From NCBI GenBank assembly GCA_963819475.1, contig CAWFWE010000004.1:1535812-1599811 (forward strand): a DNA stretch of 64,000 bases, read 5' to 3'. The position numbers and the translations under genes are program-made. The DNA comes from DASUAS01 sp963819475. Its GTDB lineage: Bacteria > Actinomycetota > Acidimicrobiia > IMCC26256 > DASPTH01. Below, piece after piece: positions 18,550 through 25,224 of this stretch; the first letter of the stretch is position 1, and each line of letters begins with the position of its first letter. The notes below the pieces were generated by a model. It was not told the origin of the DNA. It saw only the letters and a program-made list of their open reading frames with translations, and made no database searches.

Positions 18550-20500
18550 CCGGAAGCGGTCGGTTGACGCGGTAGATGCGCTGGGCGCCCTGGCGGCGGA
18601 CCAGTGTGTACCGGCGGGGTTCGCTCCGCAGGGCCCGGTCGAGGGGCTTGCCGGCCTCGGCCAGCACGTAGCGCAGCTGCGCAACGTGGTCGAGCTGGCC
18701 GAGGAGCGCGGCCCGGTCGCGGCCGCGCACGATCGCGACCTTGCGCTCGAAGTGACGGCCGAACAGCGGGTAGACGAACCCGTTCTCCGTTTCGGCGAGA
18801 CGCGTGGCGATCGTCGCCGTCGACGGGATGGCGGAGAGCCATCGGAACTGGCCGTTCGTCTCGAGCGACTCGGCGGCTGACCGACTGTCGATGCTCTGGG
18901 TCGCGTGGTCGAGCGTGGTGCGCACACCGGCGACCGCGATCCGGTGGTTCACGAGCGCGAACGTCGCCAACGCGATGATCGCGATCGCGACCTCGACGAG
19001 TCGTGACACCTTCGGTCGCCACCGGCGCAGGTGCTCGAGCTCGGCCGCGAGTGCGACGAACCCGGCGCCGAGGAAGAACATCGTGAACCGGGCCCACCAG
19101 TTCGCCGGTTGCAGCAGGAGGATCACCGCGAACGGCACGAGGAACAGGAAGAGGATGTCCCGGCGCCGCCGGATGCACCGGACGGTGAACACCGCCAGCG
19201 CCGGCACCGCAGCCAGGATCCACAGGAGTCCCGACCCACCGAGGCGGAGGTCGTAGTTGTACTTGGTCTGCGGCTCGTGGATCCACGATCGAGCGAGCTG
19301 GACCAGCGCGGTGTCGTCCGCGATGGACGCCGGTACCTGGTTGCGGGCCACGATCACGCTCTCGTTGGGATCCCCCTGCGGGCCGTGCAGGAGCACGACG
19401 CCGGCGACCTCCACGTTCCACGGGTAGAGCGGGTTGTCGTGCTCGATCAGGTTGCGCGTGTACCAGAACGTCCCCAGCAGCAGGACGGGAACGACGAGCG
19501 CGGCCACGAGACGGAGCGCGCGCGCCGGGCCGAGCAGACCCCGCGCCCACGCGGCGACGAGCGCGCCGACGACGACGAGCGACAACACCCCGAGGTACCC
19601 GAGCCCTGATTCCTTGCTCCCCACGCCGACCCCCGCCGCGACGCCCGTCAGCGCCAGGTAGACGACGACCAGTCGTGACTGTCGTTGCGATGCACTCCCG
19701 CCCTGCAGCAGACCGAGCGATTGCAGCCCCCGCAGGAGGAAGGCGAACGCGGCCAGGAACGACCCGGCCAGGGCCAGATCGACGTAGGGCACCGCCATCT
19801 GCTGCGCCACCACCGGCGCCAGGAGGAACAGGCTCGCGGCGACGACGGCACCGGATCGGCGGACGCCGACAGTGCGCGCGATGACCGCCGTCCCCGCGGC
19901 ACCCAACAGGGCGAACGGGATCTGTCCGAGGTTGACGAGCGCGTCCGAACGGAGGAGCACGGCCGGCCACGCGAACGTCAGCTCCCCGTTGAAGGGGTAG
20001 ACGTTGGTGAAGATCTCGTACGGCGTGCGCACGATCTGACCGCGCTGCACCCAGTACGCGACCGCGGGCATGTGGTACGTCAGGGTGTCCCATCCCGTGG
20101 GGGGCAGCGCCCACGCGGCGAACCCGCACCAGGCGACCTGTCCCGCCGCCAGGGCCGCCAGGAACGCGGCCAGCGGCGCGCTGCGGACGTTGGTCCACGT
20201 CAGCTCGGTCCGGAACGCGCGGAGCTTCGTGCGGGTCTCGGCCCGGGCGCCGGAGAACGCCGGTCCGCGCACGCCGAAGCCGACGATGACGAGCACGACC
20301 AGGCTCCCGAGCAGGAGCCAGCCGGTGCGCAGCACCCCGACCCAGCCCAGCAGGAGGACGAGGCCGACGACCTCGCCCACGCACAGCATCCCCCAGGCGA
20401 GCAGCGTGTCCAGCCGCGACGGCAGGCGGAGCCGGATCGCGACGAGGAGGCCGGCGACGAGAACGGACGCGGTCGCAGCGAGAAACGCGGCGTTGTGCAT
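18539..20500 (-). CDS. Multi-pass membrane protein, GT-C (GT39/ArnT-like) glycosyltransferase fold
   Basis: About 653 residues from the ATG at 20500 (MHNAAFLAATASV). Around ten or more hydrophobic segments alternate with short loops, and an early extracytoplasmic loop reads GWDTLTYHMPAVAYWVQRG. The Asp-containing TYH-P motif is typical of dolichyl/polyprenyl-phosphate-sugar glycosyltransferases. A soluble C-terminal tail follows. The likely role is transfer of a sugar from a lipid carrier outside the membrane; acceptor unknown. It stands alone, converging on the P450 gene. Confidence 0.65.
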   Translation of the reverse strand: MHNAAFLAATASVLVAGLLVAIRLRLPSRLDTLLAWGMLCVGEVVGLVLLLGWVGVLRTGWLLLGSLVVLVIVGFGVRGPAFSGARAETRTKLRAFRTELTWTNVRSAPLAAFLAALAAGQVAWCGFAAWALPPTGWDTLTYHMPAVAYWVQRGQIVRTPYEIFTNVYPFNGELTFAWPAVLLRSDALVNLGQIPFALLGAAGTAVIARTVGVRRSGAVVAASLFLLAPVVAQQMAVPYVDLALAGSFLAAFAFLLRGLQSLGLLQGGSASQRQSRLVVVYLALTGVAAGVGVGSKESGLGYLGVLSLVVVGALVAAWARGLLGPARALRLVAALVVPVLLLGTFWYTRNLIEHDNPLYPWNVEVAGVVLLHGPQGDPNESVIVARNQVPASIADDTALVQLARSWIHEPQTKYNYDLRLGGSGLLWILAAVPALAVFTVRCIRRRRDILFLFLVPFAVILLLQPANWWARFTMFFLGAGFVALAAELEHLRRWRPKVSRLVEVAIAIIALATFALVNHRIAVAGVRTTLDHATQSIDSRSAAESLETNGQFRWLSAIPSTATIATRLAETENGFVYPLFGRHFERKVAIVRGRDRAALLGQLDHVAQLRYVLAEAGKPLDRALRSEPRRYTLVRRQGAQRIYRVNRPLPVNR

Positions 20501-20739
20501 CAGCCGCGACGTGCACCGGACTGCGAGAACGAGCGCATCCTGATCCTCGGCTCTCTTCCGGGATCTCGCGTGGAGACCCGGGACGGACACCAATCTGCCG
20601 GGGGTCGAGATGATCGCATATGCCGCATCGCGGTGTCGCGCGACGGATGGCGAAGTGGGCGCCGGGCCGGCGCCCACTGCTGACGCTGGCGGCGCTCAGC
20701 CTCGTGGCGGCGCGCCTCGGCGCCGTGTGGTGCTGAGGG

Positions 20740-20928
20740 TCAGTCGTTGAAGAGGCTCGCGGTGCGCAGGGCCTCGTCCATCCAGGAACGGGCGGCATCG
20801 GCGTTCAGGAACGGCGGCGAGTGCCGTTGGCCCCGCTGCCACTGCCACACCATGACGCCATCCATCTCCATGTGTTCCAGCCGGAAGCCGAAATTCTCGG
20901 CCTGCCGGTCGATCTGGACGCTGGTCAT
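20740..20928 (-). CDS. Small conserved Trp-rich protein (62 aa), paralogue of 33326-33577
   Basis: Starts MTSVQIDRQ with a good Shine-Dalgarno (GAGGAGGA). Its core FGFRLEHMEMDGVMVWQWQ and FLNADAARSWMDEAL aligns with the second small protein at 33326-33577: shared pattern GFRL, an aromatic-rich WxW, RG, PPF/PQF, then a WMxExL helix. No known domain is recognised. Two diverged copies with the same spacing argue that both are real proteins. Function unknown; predicted cytoplasmic. Confidence 0.7.
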   Translation of the reverse strand: MTSVQIDRQAENFGFRLEHMEMDGVMVWQWQRGQRHSPPFLNADAARSWMDEALRTASLFND

Positions 20929-21040
20929 GCCGTCCTCCTCTACCTGTCGCCGTGACCGCCAACGAAGCACTCCGTGACCAACATGCGATCCGGCGGATGA
21001 CAACTCGGTGACAACCGCGGCGCCGGCGAGACGAACCCGG

Positions 21041-21877
21041 TCAGGCCCTCAGCTCGTCGACGTACCGGTCGGTACCGGGCAGCGTGGGGATGAATGGCGC
21101 CATCAGCTCGACCCGCCCGAGCCCCGATGCCGTGACCAGGTCGCCGGCGCCGGCGAACTCACCCCAGGCGTCGAGCGAGTCGCCCTCGGTGAACCAGAGG
21201 ATGGTGAGGCGGGTGTCGACGCCCTCGACGTCCTTGACGTACGGCTGCTTGTCGGCCGGGAGCGGCATCGGCGCGAAGACGGTCCCCATCGCCACCGGTG
21301 AGCCCGGCTGCGGCACCCGCTCGCGGCCCAGCCACTCGAGCAGCTGCTCACGCGCGTCCGCGTCGGGAGCATCGATCACCTCGACGACGAGGCCGCCGTA
21401 CGGGTAGTCCAGCGCGTGGATGTCGCGTGGTCCGTCGGCGTCGCGGTAGATCGGACCGCGGTACCGCTGGAACGACGTGAACGTGTGGTCGCGCTCGAGG
21501 TACACCCGCTCGTCCGCGAACAAGCGGTGGTTGGTCCCGACCGCCCACCTCAGGTGGTTCTCGTACTGCCCCTCGGTGATCCAGTACGTGGAGATGTACT
21601 TGCCGGCCTCGAGCGGCTGCGCGATCGCCGAGTCCGCGGGGTACCGCACCTGCTGGTAGGGGACCGGCGCGACCCAGCGGCGACCCGCCCACATCCACGG
21701 GAATGCCATCGCGCCCGCGTTGTAGTGGTCGTCCTCGTACCACCGGTTGTACGCATGCTCGTGGCCGACGTGTGGTTCGACCATCGTGATGAGCGCGGCG
21801 CCGATGGCCGGTGCATACGGTCCGGTCTGCGCGAGGTGGTAGTAGGGATCGTCGGTGAGGTCGGCGGGGAAGTCCAT
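21041..21877 (-). CDS. Uncharacterised protein, possibly dimeric alpha/beta-barrel (EthD-like)
   Basis: 278 residues. The N-terminal part has ALITMVEPHVGHEHAYNRWYEDDHYN, resembling the 'NxWYxxxH' start of stress-responsive dimeric alpha/beta-barrel proteins. A second such strand pattern appears late (RLTILWFTEGDSLDAWGEFAGAGDL), which suggests two tandem ferredoxin-like domains. No catalytic motif is recognised. It is transcribed away from the tRNA array. Family assignment is tentative. Confidence 0.6.
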   Translation of the reverse strand: MDFPADLTDDPYYHLAQTGPYAPAIGAALITMVEPHVGHEHAYNRWYEDDHYNAGAMAFPWMWAGRRWVAPVPYQQVRYPADSAIAQPLEAGKYISTYWITEGQYENHLRWAVGTNHRLFADERVYLERDHTFTSFQRYRGPIYRDADGPRDIHALDYPYGGLVVEVIDAPDADAREQLLEWLGRERVPQPGSPVAMGTVFAPMPLPADKQPYVKDVEGVDTRLTILWFTEGDSLDAWGEFAGAGDLVTASGLGRVELMAPFIPTLPGTDRYVDELRA

Positions 21878-21944
21878 GTCGTTGTGCTATCCCGACGGAC
21901 GGCGCGCGTGCAACCGACAGCGACACGTCGAATCGAAAAATCCG

Positions 21945-21973
21945 TTGACGCGCGCGTCGTACTCGGGCATGAT
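21945..21973 (+). promoter_or_regulatory. Sigma70-like promoter upstream of the tRNA array
   Basis: TTGACG (21945-21950), 17-bp spacer, CATGAT (21968-21973). It reads towards the array, whose first element begins about 240 bp downstream. It could drive the array or a short leaderless ORF at 21983. No other strong promoter is visible before the first tRNA. Confidence 0.45.
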
Positions 21974-21982
21974 GTCCCTCCT

Positions 21983-22138
21983 ATGGCACGCATGTCCACC
22001 GCCGAATCGTTGCTCCGGGAGCAAACCCCGTTGAGCTTCGGCGCGCACGCGTGCCAGCCCGGCTCGCTTCTCGGACACGAGGAGCGGTCGGAGCGTCGGG
22101 AGGCCGTGAAAGTCGGCAAGCCCGACGAGCGCTGGTAG
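21983..22138 (+). CDS. Possible small leaderless ORF (51 aa)
   Basis: Begins MARMSTAESLLREQ about 10 bp after the predicted -10 box and ends TAG at 22136-22138. There is no Shine-Dalgarno, so translation would have to be leaderless. It contains a 7-bp inverted repeat (TTGCTCC/GGAGCAA, near 22010-22024). No homology is recognised; it may simply be the transcribed leader of the array. Confidence 0.25.
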   Translation: MARMSTAESLLREQTPLSFGAHACQPGSLLGHEERSERREAVKVGKPDERW

Positions 22139-22216
22139 CACGCAGGCTCCGCGCCGCAGCTCACCCGCGTTTGCTCGTCACCGCGCGCACGACCGTCATG
22201 CGCGCGTCCCTCATCC

Positions 22217-22290
22217 TGCGCTCGAGTCACGGCGACGTCGCGGTCTCCAACACCGACGACCGGAGGTTCGACTCCTTCCGGGCGTGCGCA
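22217..22290 (+). tRNA. Degenerate tRNA-Trp(CCA)-like element
   Basis: The anticodon loop CTCCAAC (CCA at 22247-22249) is closed by CGGT/ACCG, and a T-arm with TTCGACT loop follows. The best acceptor pairing is TGCGCTC with GTGCGCA (6 of 7). The D-arm is very short and the T-arm is extended. It is not a canonical tRNA. It may be a pseudo-tRNA or another tRNA-like RNA opening the array. Confidence 0.35.
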
Positions 22291-22341
22291 CACCGGACCA
22301 CCAGTCCGGGCACCAGCTCCTTGACAACTGCAGAGGCATCG

Positions 22342-22407
22342 TCCCCGGGACCGCGTCACGGCGGTCCCGGGAAGGGTCGGTCGCGCGGTCGCGCCGCCGA
22401 CCGACCC
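22342..22407 (+). other. Two strong tandem hairpins between tRNA-like element and tRNA-Lys
   Basis: CCCGGGACCGC...GCGGTCCCGGG is followed at once by GGGTCGGTCG...CGACCGACCC. Together they form two GC-rich stem-loops in the transcribed spacer. They could be processing signals or attenuators; there is no U-tract for a classical terminator. Confidence 0.5.
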
Positions 22408-22411
22408 ACAC

Positions 22412-22487
22412 ATGCGCGTCACGCCTGACTGGTAGGGCACCGGGCTCTTACCCCGGAACAGACTGGGTTCGAGGCCCAGGGCGCGTA
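22412..22487 (+). tRNA. tRNA-Lys(CTT)
   Basis: Anticodon stem CCGGG/CCCGG with loop CTCTTAC (CTT, 22447-22449), T-arm CTGGG-TTCGAGG-CCCAG, acceptor ATGCGCG/GGCGCGT (one mismatch at the inner end). The D-stem is GCC/GGC. CCA is not encoded. Confidence 0.85.
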
Positions 22488-22491
22488 CCGA

Positions 22492-22565
22492 GCCGCCGTA
22501 GCTCAGTCAGGTGGAGCGCCGGCCCGTCAAGCCGGAGGTCGCGGGTGCGAATCCCGTCGGTGGCG
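22492..22565 (+). tRNA. tRNA-Asp(GTC), C33
   Basis: Acceptor GCCGCCG/CGGTGGC, anticodon stem CCGGC/GCCGG, loop CCGTCAA (GTC at 22526-22528). Position 33 is C instead of U. The T-loop is TGCGAAT, so position 55 is G instead of U. CCA is not encoded. Confidence 0.9.
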
Positions 22566-22570
22566 CGCTC

Positions 22571-22646
22571 GTCGACGTAGCCGAATGGAGAAGGCGCCGG
22601 CTTACGAATCCGGAGGTTGCAGGTTCGACCCCTGCCGTCGACACCA
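22571..22646 (+). tRNA. tRNA-Arg(ACG)
   Basis: Perfect acceptor GTCGACG/CGTCGAC, loop TTACGAA (ACG), T-arm GCAGG-TTCGACC-CCTGC, discriminator A and encoded CCA. One C-U mismatch lies at the base of the anticodon loop (31-39). Confidence 0.94.
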
Positions 22647-22647
22647 C

Positions 22648-22724
22648 CTCGCCGTAGCTCAGCGGAGCAGAGCGCCGCCTTCCGAAGGCGGAGGCCGCAC
22701 GTTCGAATCGTGCCGGCGAGGCCA
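22648..22724 (+). tRNA. tRNA-Arg(CCG)
   Basis: Acceptor CTCGCCG/CGGCGAG perfect, anticodon stem CCGCC/GGCGG with loop TTCCGAA (CCG), T-arm GCACG-TTCGAAT-CGTGC, CCA encoded. Its 3' end (from 22714) is duplicated at 22778-22796. Confidence 0.95.
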
Positions 22725-22796
22725 GCTTTGCCGGCCTCGCCGGAGGAGACGCCGCTCGCGGCGTCGACCGATGGGGGCGGCGAGGCCAGCTTTGCC
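22714..22796. repeat. 19-bp direct repeat of a tRNA-Arg 3' end
   Basis: CGGCGAGGCCAGCTTTGCC occurs at 22714-22732 (acceptor 3' strand, CCA and trailer of tRNA-Arg) and again at 22778-22796, running into tRNA-Thr. This is a scar of tandem duplication or recombination inside the array; a tRNA copy may have been lost between them. Confidence 0.75.
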
Positions 22797-22869
22797 CTCG
22801 TAGCTCAGGAGCGAGAGCACGTCCCTGGTACGGACGAGGTCGTGGGTGCGACTCCCACCGAGGGCCCCA
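22794..22869 (+). tRNA. tRNA-Thr(GGT)
   Basis: Acceptor GCCCTCG/CGAGGGC perfect, anticodon stem CGTCC/GGACG with loop CTGGTAC (GGT), T-arm GTGGG-TGCGACT-CCCAC (G at position 55), CCA encoded. Confidence 0.92.
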
Positions 22870-22870
22870 C

Positions 22871-22955
22871 GGAAGGGATCCGGCCAGATGAGGAGCCCGT
22901 TTGCTACGCGGGTACGGGTCGACAGCCCGTGTGGGTGCGAGTCCCACCCCTTCCG
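22871..22955 (+). tRNA. tRNA-Ser(GCT)
   Basis: Class II tRNA: acceptor GGAAGGG/CCCTTCC, anticodon loop TTGCTAC (GCT, 22903-22905), long variable arm ACGGG...CCCGT, T-arm GTGGG-TGCGAGT-CCCAC with G55. CCA is not encoded. Confidence 0.92.
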
Positions 22956-22960
22956 CTCGT

Positions 22961-23049
22961 GGAAGCGATCCGGCTGGATGAGGAGCCTGTCCCGAAAACA
23001 GGTAGGGGTCGCGAGGCCCTTGGGCGTTCGAGTCGCCCCGCTTCCTCCA
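22961..23049 (+). tRNA. tRNA-Ser(CGA), C33
   Basis: Class II tRNA: acceptor GGAAGCG/CGCTTCC, anticodon stem CCTGT/ACAGG, loop CCCGAAA (CGA, 22993-22995) with C33, long variable arm, T-arm GGGCG-TTCGAGT-CGCCC, CCA encoded after discriminator T. Confidence 0.92.
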
Positions 23050-23052
23050 CAC

Positions 23053-23124
23053 GCCGCGATGGTCGAGAGGTCAAGACACCGGGCCCTCAACCCGGAGAGC
23101 GGGGTTCGAGTCCCCGTCGCGGTA
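23053..23124 (+). tRNA. tRNA-Glu(CTC), C33
   Basis: Acceptor GCCGCGA/TCGCGGT (G-U at the first pair), D-stem GTC/GAC, anticodon stem CCGGG/CCCGG, loop CCCTCAA (CTC, 23086-23088) with C33, T-arm CGGGG-TTCGAGT-CCCCG. CCA is not encoded. Confidence 0.9.
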
Positions 23125-23140
23125 CTCATGGAGTCCAGCA

Positions 23141-23403
23141 GTCGACCATGCCAGGACGAGACGAAGCGAAGCTGTGCTCGGAGAGCGGGACAGCGCAGCG
23201 GAGTCGACCATGCCAGGACGAGACGAAGCGAAGCTGTGCTCGGAGAGCGGGACAGCGCAGCGGAGTCGACCATGCCAGGACGAGACGAAGCGAAGCTGTG
23301 CTCGGAGAGCGGGACAGCGCAGCGGAGTCGACCATGCCAGGACGAGACGAAGCGAAGCTGTGCTCGGAGAGCGGGACAGCGCAGCGGAGTCGACCATGCC
23401 AGG
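23141..23403. repeat. 62-bp tandem repeat, four copies, ending in tRNA-Asn
   Basis: GTCGACCATGCCAGG begins at 23141, 23203, 23265, 23327 and 23389, an exact 62-bp period. The final partial copy supplies TGCCAGG, the 5' acceptor strand of tRNA-Asn, so every unit carries a copy of that strand. A diverged single copy lies at about 43414-43470. No ORF of interest is seen in it. Confidence 0.93.
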
Positions 23404-23467
23404 TAGTCGAGCGGGAAGACGTCCGGTTGTTACCCGGAAGGCGGGGGTTCGAGCCCCTCCCTGGCAG
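23397..23467 (+). tRNA. tRNA-Asn(GTT)
   Basis: Acceptor TGCCAGG/CCTGGCA perfect, anticodon stem TCCGG/CCGGA with loop TTGTTAC (GTT, 23429-23431), T-arm GGGGG-TTCGAGC-CCCTC. Its first seven bases come from the 62-bp repeat. CCA is not encoded. Confidence 0.93.
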
Positions 23468-23472
23468 CGCAA

Positions 23473-23546
23473 CGCCCGGTGGCCGAGGATTCAGGCGCGC
23501 GGCTGCAGACCGCGAGACGAGGGTGAGAGTCCCTCCCGGGCGTCCA
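23473..23546 (+). tRNA. tRNA-Cys(GCA)
   Basis: Acceptor CGCCCGG/CCGGGCG, anticodon stem CGCGG/CCGCG, loop CTGCAGA (GCA, 23505-23507). T-loop TGAGAGT departs from consensus at positions 55 and 56. CCA encoded. Confidence 0.9.
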
Positions 23547-23555
23547 TCGCACCAC

Positions 23556-23628
23556 GTGGTCGTCGTCCAAACGGCGAGGATGCCGGTGTGCCACGCCGGC
23601 GATGAGGGTTCGAGTCCCTCCGGCCACA
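23556..23628 (+). tRNA. tRNA-Gly(GCC)
   Basis: Acceptor GTGGTCG/CGGCCAC (one G-U), anticodon stem CCGGT/GCCGG, loop GTGCCAC (GCC, 23590-23592), T-arm GAGGG-TTCGAGT-CCCTC. It lies 46 bp before the rtcB start. Confidence 0.91.
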
Positions 23629-23674
23629 CCCACCACGTTCCGAAGCGGAACCCGAGCGAGGAAAGGGGGCGAGC

Positions 23675-24835
23675 ATGCCCACCAACATCAACGACAAGCT
23701 CATCTCGTGGGCGAGCGAGATCGACGAGCAGACGATCAAGCAGGCACAGAAGACGGCTCGCCTCCCGATCGTCGAGGGTCACGTGGCGCTCATGCCCGAT
23801 GCACACGTCGGGAAGGGCGCGACCATCGGGTCGGTGATCCCGACCACGGGCGCGGTGATCCCGTCGGCGGTCGGTGTCGACATCGGCTGCGGCATGATCG
23901 CCACCGAGCTCGACGTCACCGAGGAGCAGCTCCCCGACGCGCTCGAGCCGCTGCTCGGCCGCATCGAGCACGCGATCCCTGCTGGGGTGGGGCGCGGTCA
24001 CGACGCGGTCGCGGAGAACGCCGAGCGCTGGCTCGCCGCGCACCGCCCGGCCACCGAGCTGTCGGACGACCAGGCGCACCGAGCGGCGAAGCAGTTCGGC
24101 ACCCTGGGTTCGGGGAACCACTTCTTCGAGCTCTGCGTCGACGAGCGCGACCGCGTGTGGGTGGTGCTGCACTCGGGCAGTCGTGGCATCGGCAACAAGC
24201 TCGCCACGATGCACATCGCCACGGCGCGGAACCTCGCGAAGGCACTCGAGCTTCGGCTCGAGGACCCGGATCTCGCGTACTTCACCGAGGGCACCCCGGA
24301 GTTCGAGGCGTACGTCGCCGACATGCTCTGGGCGCAGGAGTACGCACGGGCGAACCGTGACCAGATGATGGACAACGCGATGCGCGAGGTGTTCGCGTTC
24401 CTCGGCTTCGGCCGGGAGACGCAGCGCATCAACTGCCATCACAACTTCACCCAGCGCGAGGTGCACGACGGTCGCGAGCTGTGGGTGACCCGCAAGGGCG
24501 CGATCCGGGCCGACACCGGCGATCTCGGTGTCATCCCGGGCTCGATGGGCACGCGCAGCTACATCGTGGCCGGCAAGGGGAACGCGGCGAGCTGGCGCTC
24601 GTGCTCGCACGGTGCGGGCCGGCGGCACAGCCGCACCCAGGCCAAGAAGCTCTTCACCGCGACCGATCTCGCCGAGCAGATGGCGGGGAAGGTGTGGCTG
24701 TCGAGCCGGGCCGACGCGCTGCTGGACGAGATCCCGGCGGCGTACAAGGACATCGACCAGGTCATGGCCGACCAGGCCGACCTGGTCGAGGTCCTGCACA
24801 CGCTGCGTCAGGTCCTCAACTACAAGGGCACCTGA
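23675..24835 (+). CDS. rtcB: RtcB RNA-splicing ligase
   Basis: 386 residues, near the usual bacterial length. Mn-binding and catalytic motifs are intact: VDIGCGM (about 68-74), LGSGNHFFEL, HSGSRGIGN, NCHHNF, PGSMGTRSYIV and SHGAGRRHSR (about 310-319) containing the GMP-accepting His. RtcB joins 2',3'-cyclic phosphate (or 3'-phosphate) and 5'-OH RNA ends with GTP, repairing cleaved tRNAs. A Shine-Dalgarno (GAAAGGGGG) precedes the ATG. It sits inside the tRNA array, 46 bp after tRNA-Gly, so it may be co-transcribed with possible substrates. No RtcA or archease gene is present in the window. Confidence 0.96.
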   Translation: MPTNINDKLISWASEIDEQTIKQAQKTARLPIVEGHVALMPDAHVGKGATIGSVIPTTGAVIPSAVGVDIGCGMIATELDVTEEQLPDALEPLLGRIEHAIPAGVGRGHDAVAENAERWLAAHRPATELSDDQAHRAAKQFGTLGSGNHFFELCVDERDRVWVVLHSGSRGIGNKLATMHIATARNLAKALELRLEDPDLAYFTEGTPEFEAYVADMLWAQEYARANRDQMMDNAMREVFAFLGFGRETQRINCHHNFTQREVHDGRELWVTRKGAIRADTGDLGVIPGSMGTRSYIVAGKGNAASWRSCSHGAGRRHSRTQAKKLFTATDLAEQMAGKVWLSSRADALLDEIPAAYKDIDQVMADQADLVEVLHTLRQVLNYKGT

Positions 24836-24851
24836 CACGGCACCGCGAGAA

Positions 24852-24881
24852 GCCCCCGCCCGGAGCGGGCCGGGCGGGGGC
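24852..24881 (+). terminator. Strong hairpin after rtcB
   Basis: A 12-bp perfect GC stem (GCCCCCGCCCGG / CCGGGCGGGGGC) with a 6-nt loop lies 17 bp after the rtcB stop. There is no U-run, but such hairpins are common actinobacterial terminators. It may separate rtcB from the second tRNA block. Confidence 0.65.
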
Positions 24882-24926
24882 GGTCGGTGGGCAGGAAGCG
24901 ACCCGTGGGCAGGAAGCGAGCGTGAG

Positions 24927-24947
24927 CGGCCCGGGTATCCCGGGCCG
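24927..24947. repeat. REP-like palindrome
   Basis: CGGCCCGGG-TAT-CCCGGGCCG: 9-bp stem with TAT loop, flanked by near-repeats around GCGAGCG and by two copies of CCCGTGGGC. It shares the CCGGGTATCCCGG core with the element at 10321-10339. The right flank runs directly into the acceptor strand of tRNA-Gly(CCC). Confidence 0.65.
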
Positions 24948-24960
24948 TAGCGAGCGACCC

Positions 24961-25032
24961 GTGGGCGAGGTGTCACCGGTTGCACGTCGGCGCCCCATGC
25001 CGAAGGAGAGGGTTCGACTCCCTCCGACCACA
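24961..25032 (+). tRNA. tRNA-Gly(CCC), C33
   Basis: Acceptor GTGGGCG/CGACCAC with one G-A mismatch, D-stem GTG/CAC, anticodon stem TCGGC/GCCGA, loop GCCCCAT (CCC) with C33, T-arm GAGGG-TTCGACT-CCCTC. It resembles the Gly(GCC) gene before rtcB. Confidence 0.82.
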
Positions 25033-25036
25033 CCGT

Positions 25037-25110
25037 GCCGGCGAGGTCCTGAAGGAAAGGACGCTCGGCCCGTACCCGAGAGGCAGCGGGTTCGATCCCC
25101 GCCGCCGGCC
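25037..25110 (+). tRNA. tRNA-Thr(CGT), C33
   Basis: Acceptor GCCGGCG/CGCCGGC perfect, D-stem GTCC/GGAC, anticodon stem CTCGG/CCGAG, loop CCCGTAC (CGT, 25071-25073) with C33, T-arm GCGGG-TTCGATC-CCCGC. CCA is not encoded. Confidence 0.91.
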
Positions 25111-25114
25111 CGAA

Positions 25115-25208
25115 TGCCGCCCGATGCGAAGACCGGGGGTTCCTTCACCTCCTTCAGTGACGGCCCGCAAGGGCTTTCCTCCGGTCGCGTGGTACCCGGG
25201 CGGCACCA
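25115..25208 (+). ncRNA. Unclassified structured RNA with acceptor-like closing stem and ACCA end
   Basis: TGCCGCCCG (25115-25123) pairs perfectly with CGGGCGGCA (25197-25205) and is followed by CCA, as in a tRNA 3' end. Inside, GACCGG (25131-25136) pairs with CCGGTC (25181-25186), and GCCC-GCAA-GGGC (25163-25174) is a GNRA-type hairpin. There is no TTCGA T-loop and no D-arm, so it is not a normal tRNA. It shares GGGGGTTCCTTC with the Y-RNA candidate at 26005-26016. Function unknown. Confidence 0.45.
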
Positions 25209-25224
25209 CGATCGACTGCGCAAT

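Noticed and set aside
21887..22141. Minus-strand small ORF ahead of the tRNA array
   Set aside because: No recognisable domain, and it runs over the predicted promoter and leader; composition looks like a shadow frame.
23131..23400. CRISPR array, because of regular repeats near 23.2 kb
   Set aside because: The 62-bp units are directly tandem with no unique spacers, no cas genes are nearby, and the unit contains a tRNA acceptor strand. It is a tandem repeat.
25115..25208. Selenocysteine tRNA, because the closing stem is 8-9 bp
   Set aside because: No TCA anticodon arm, T-loop or extended D-stem could be placed; the interior pairs differently.
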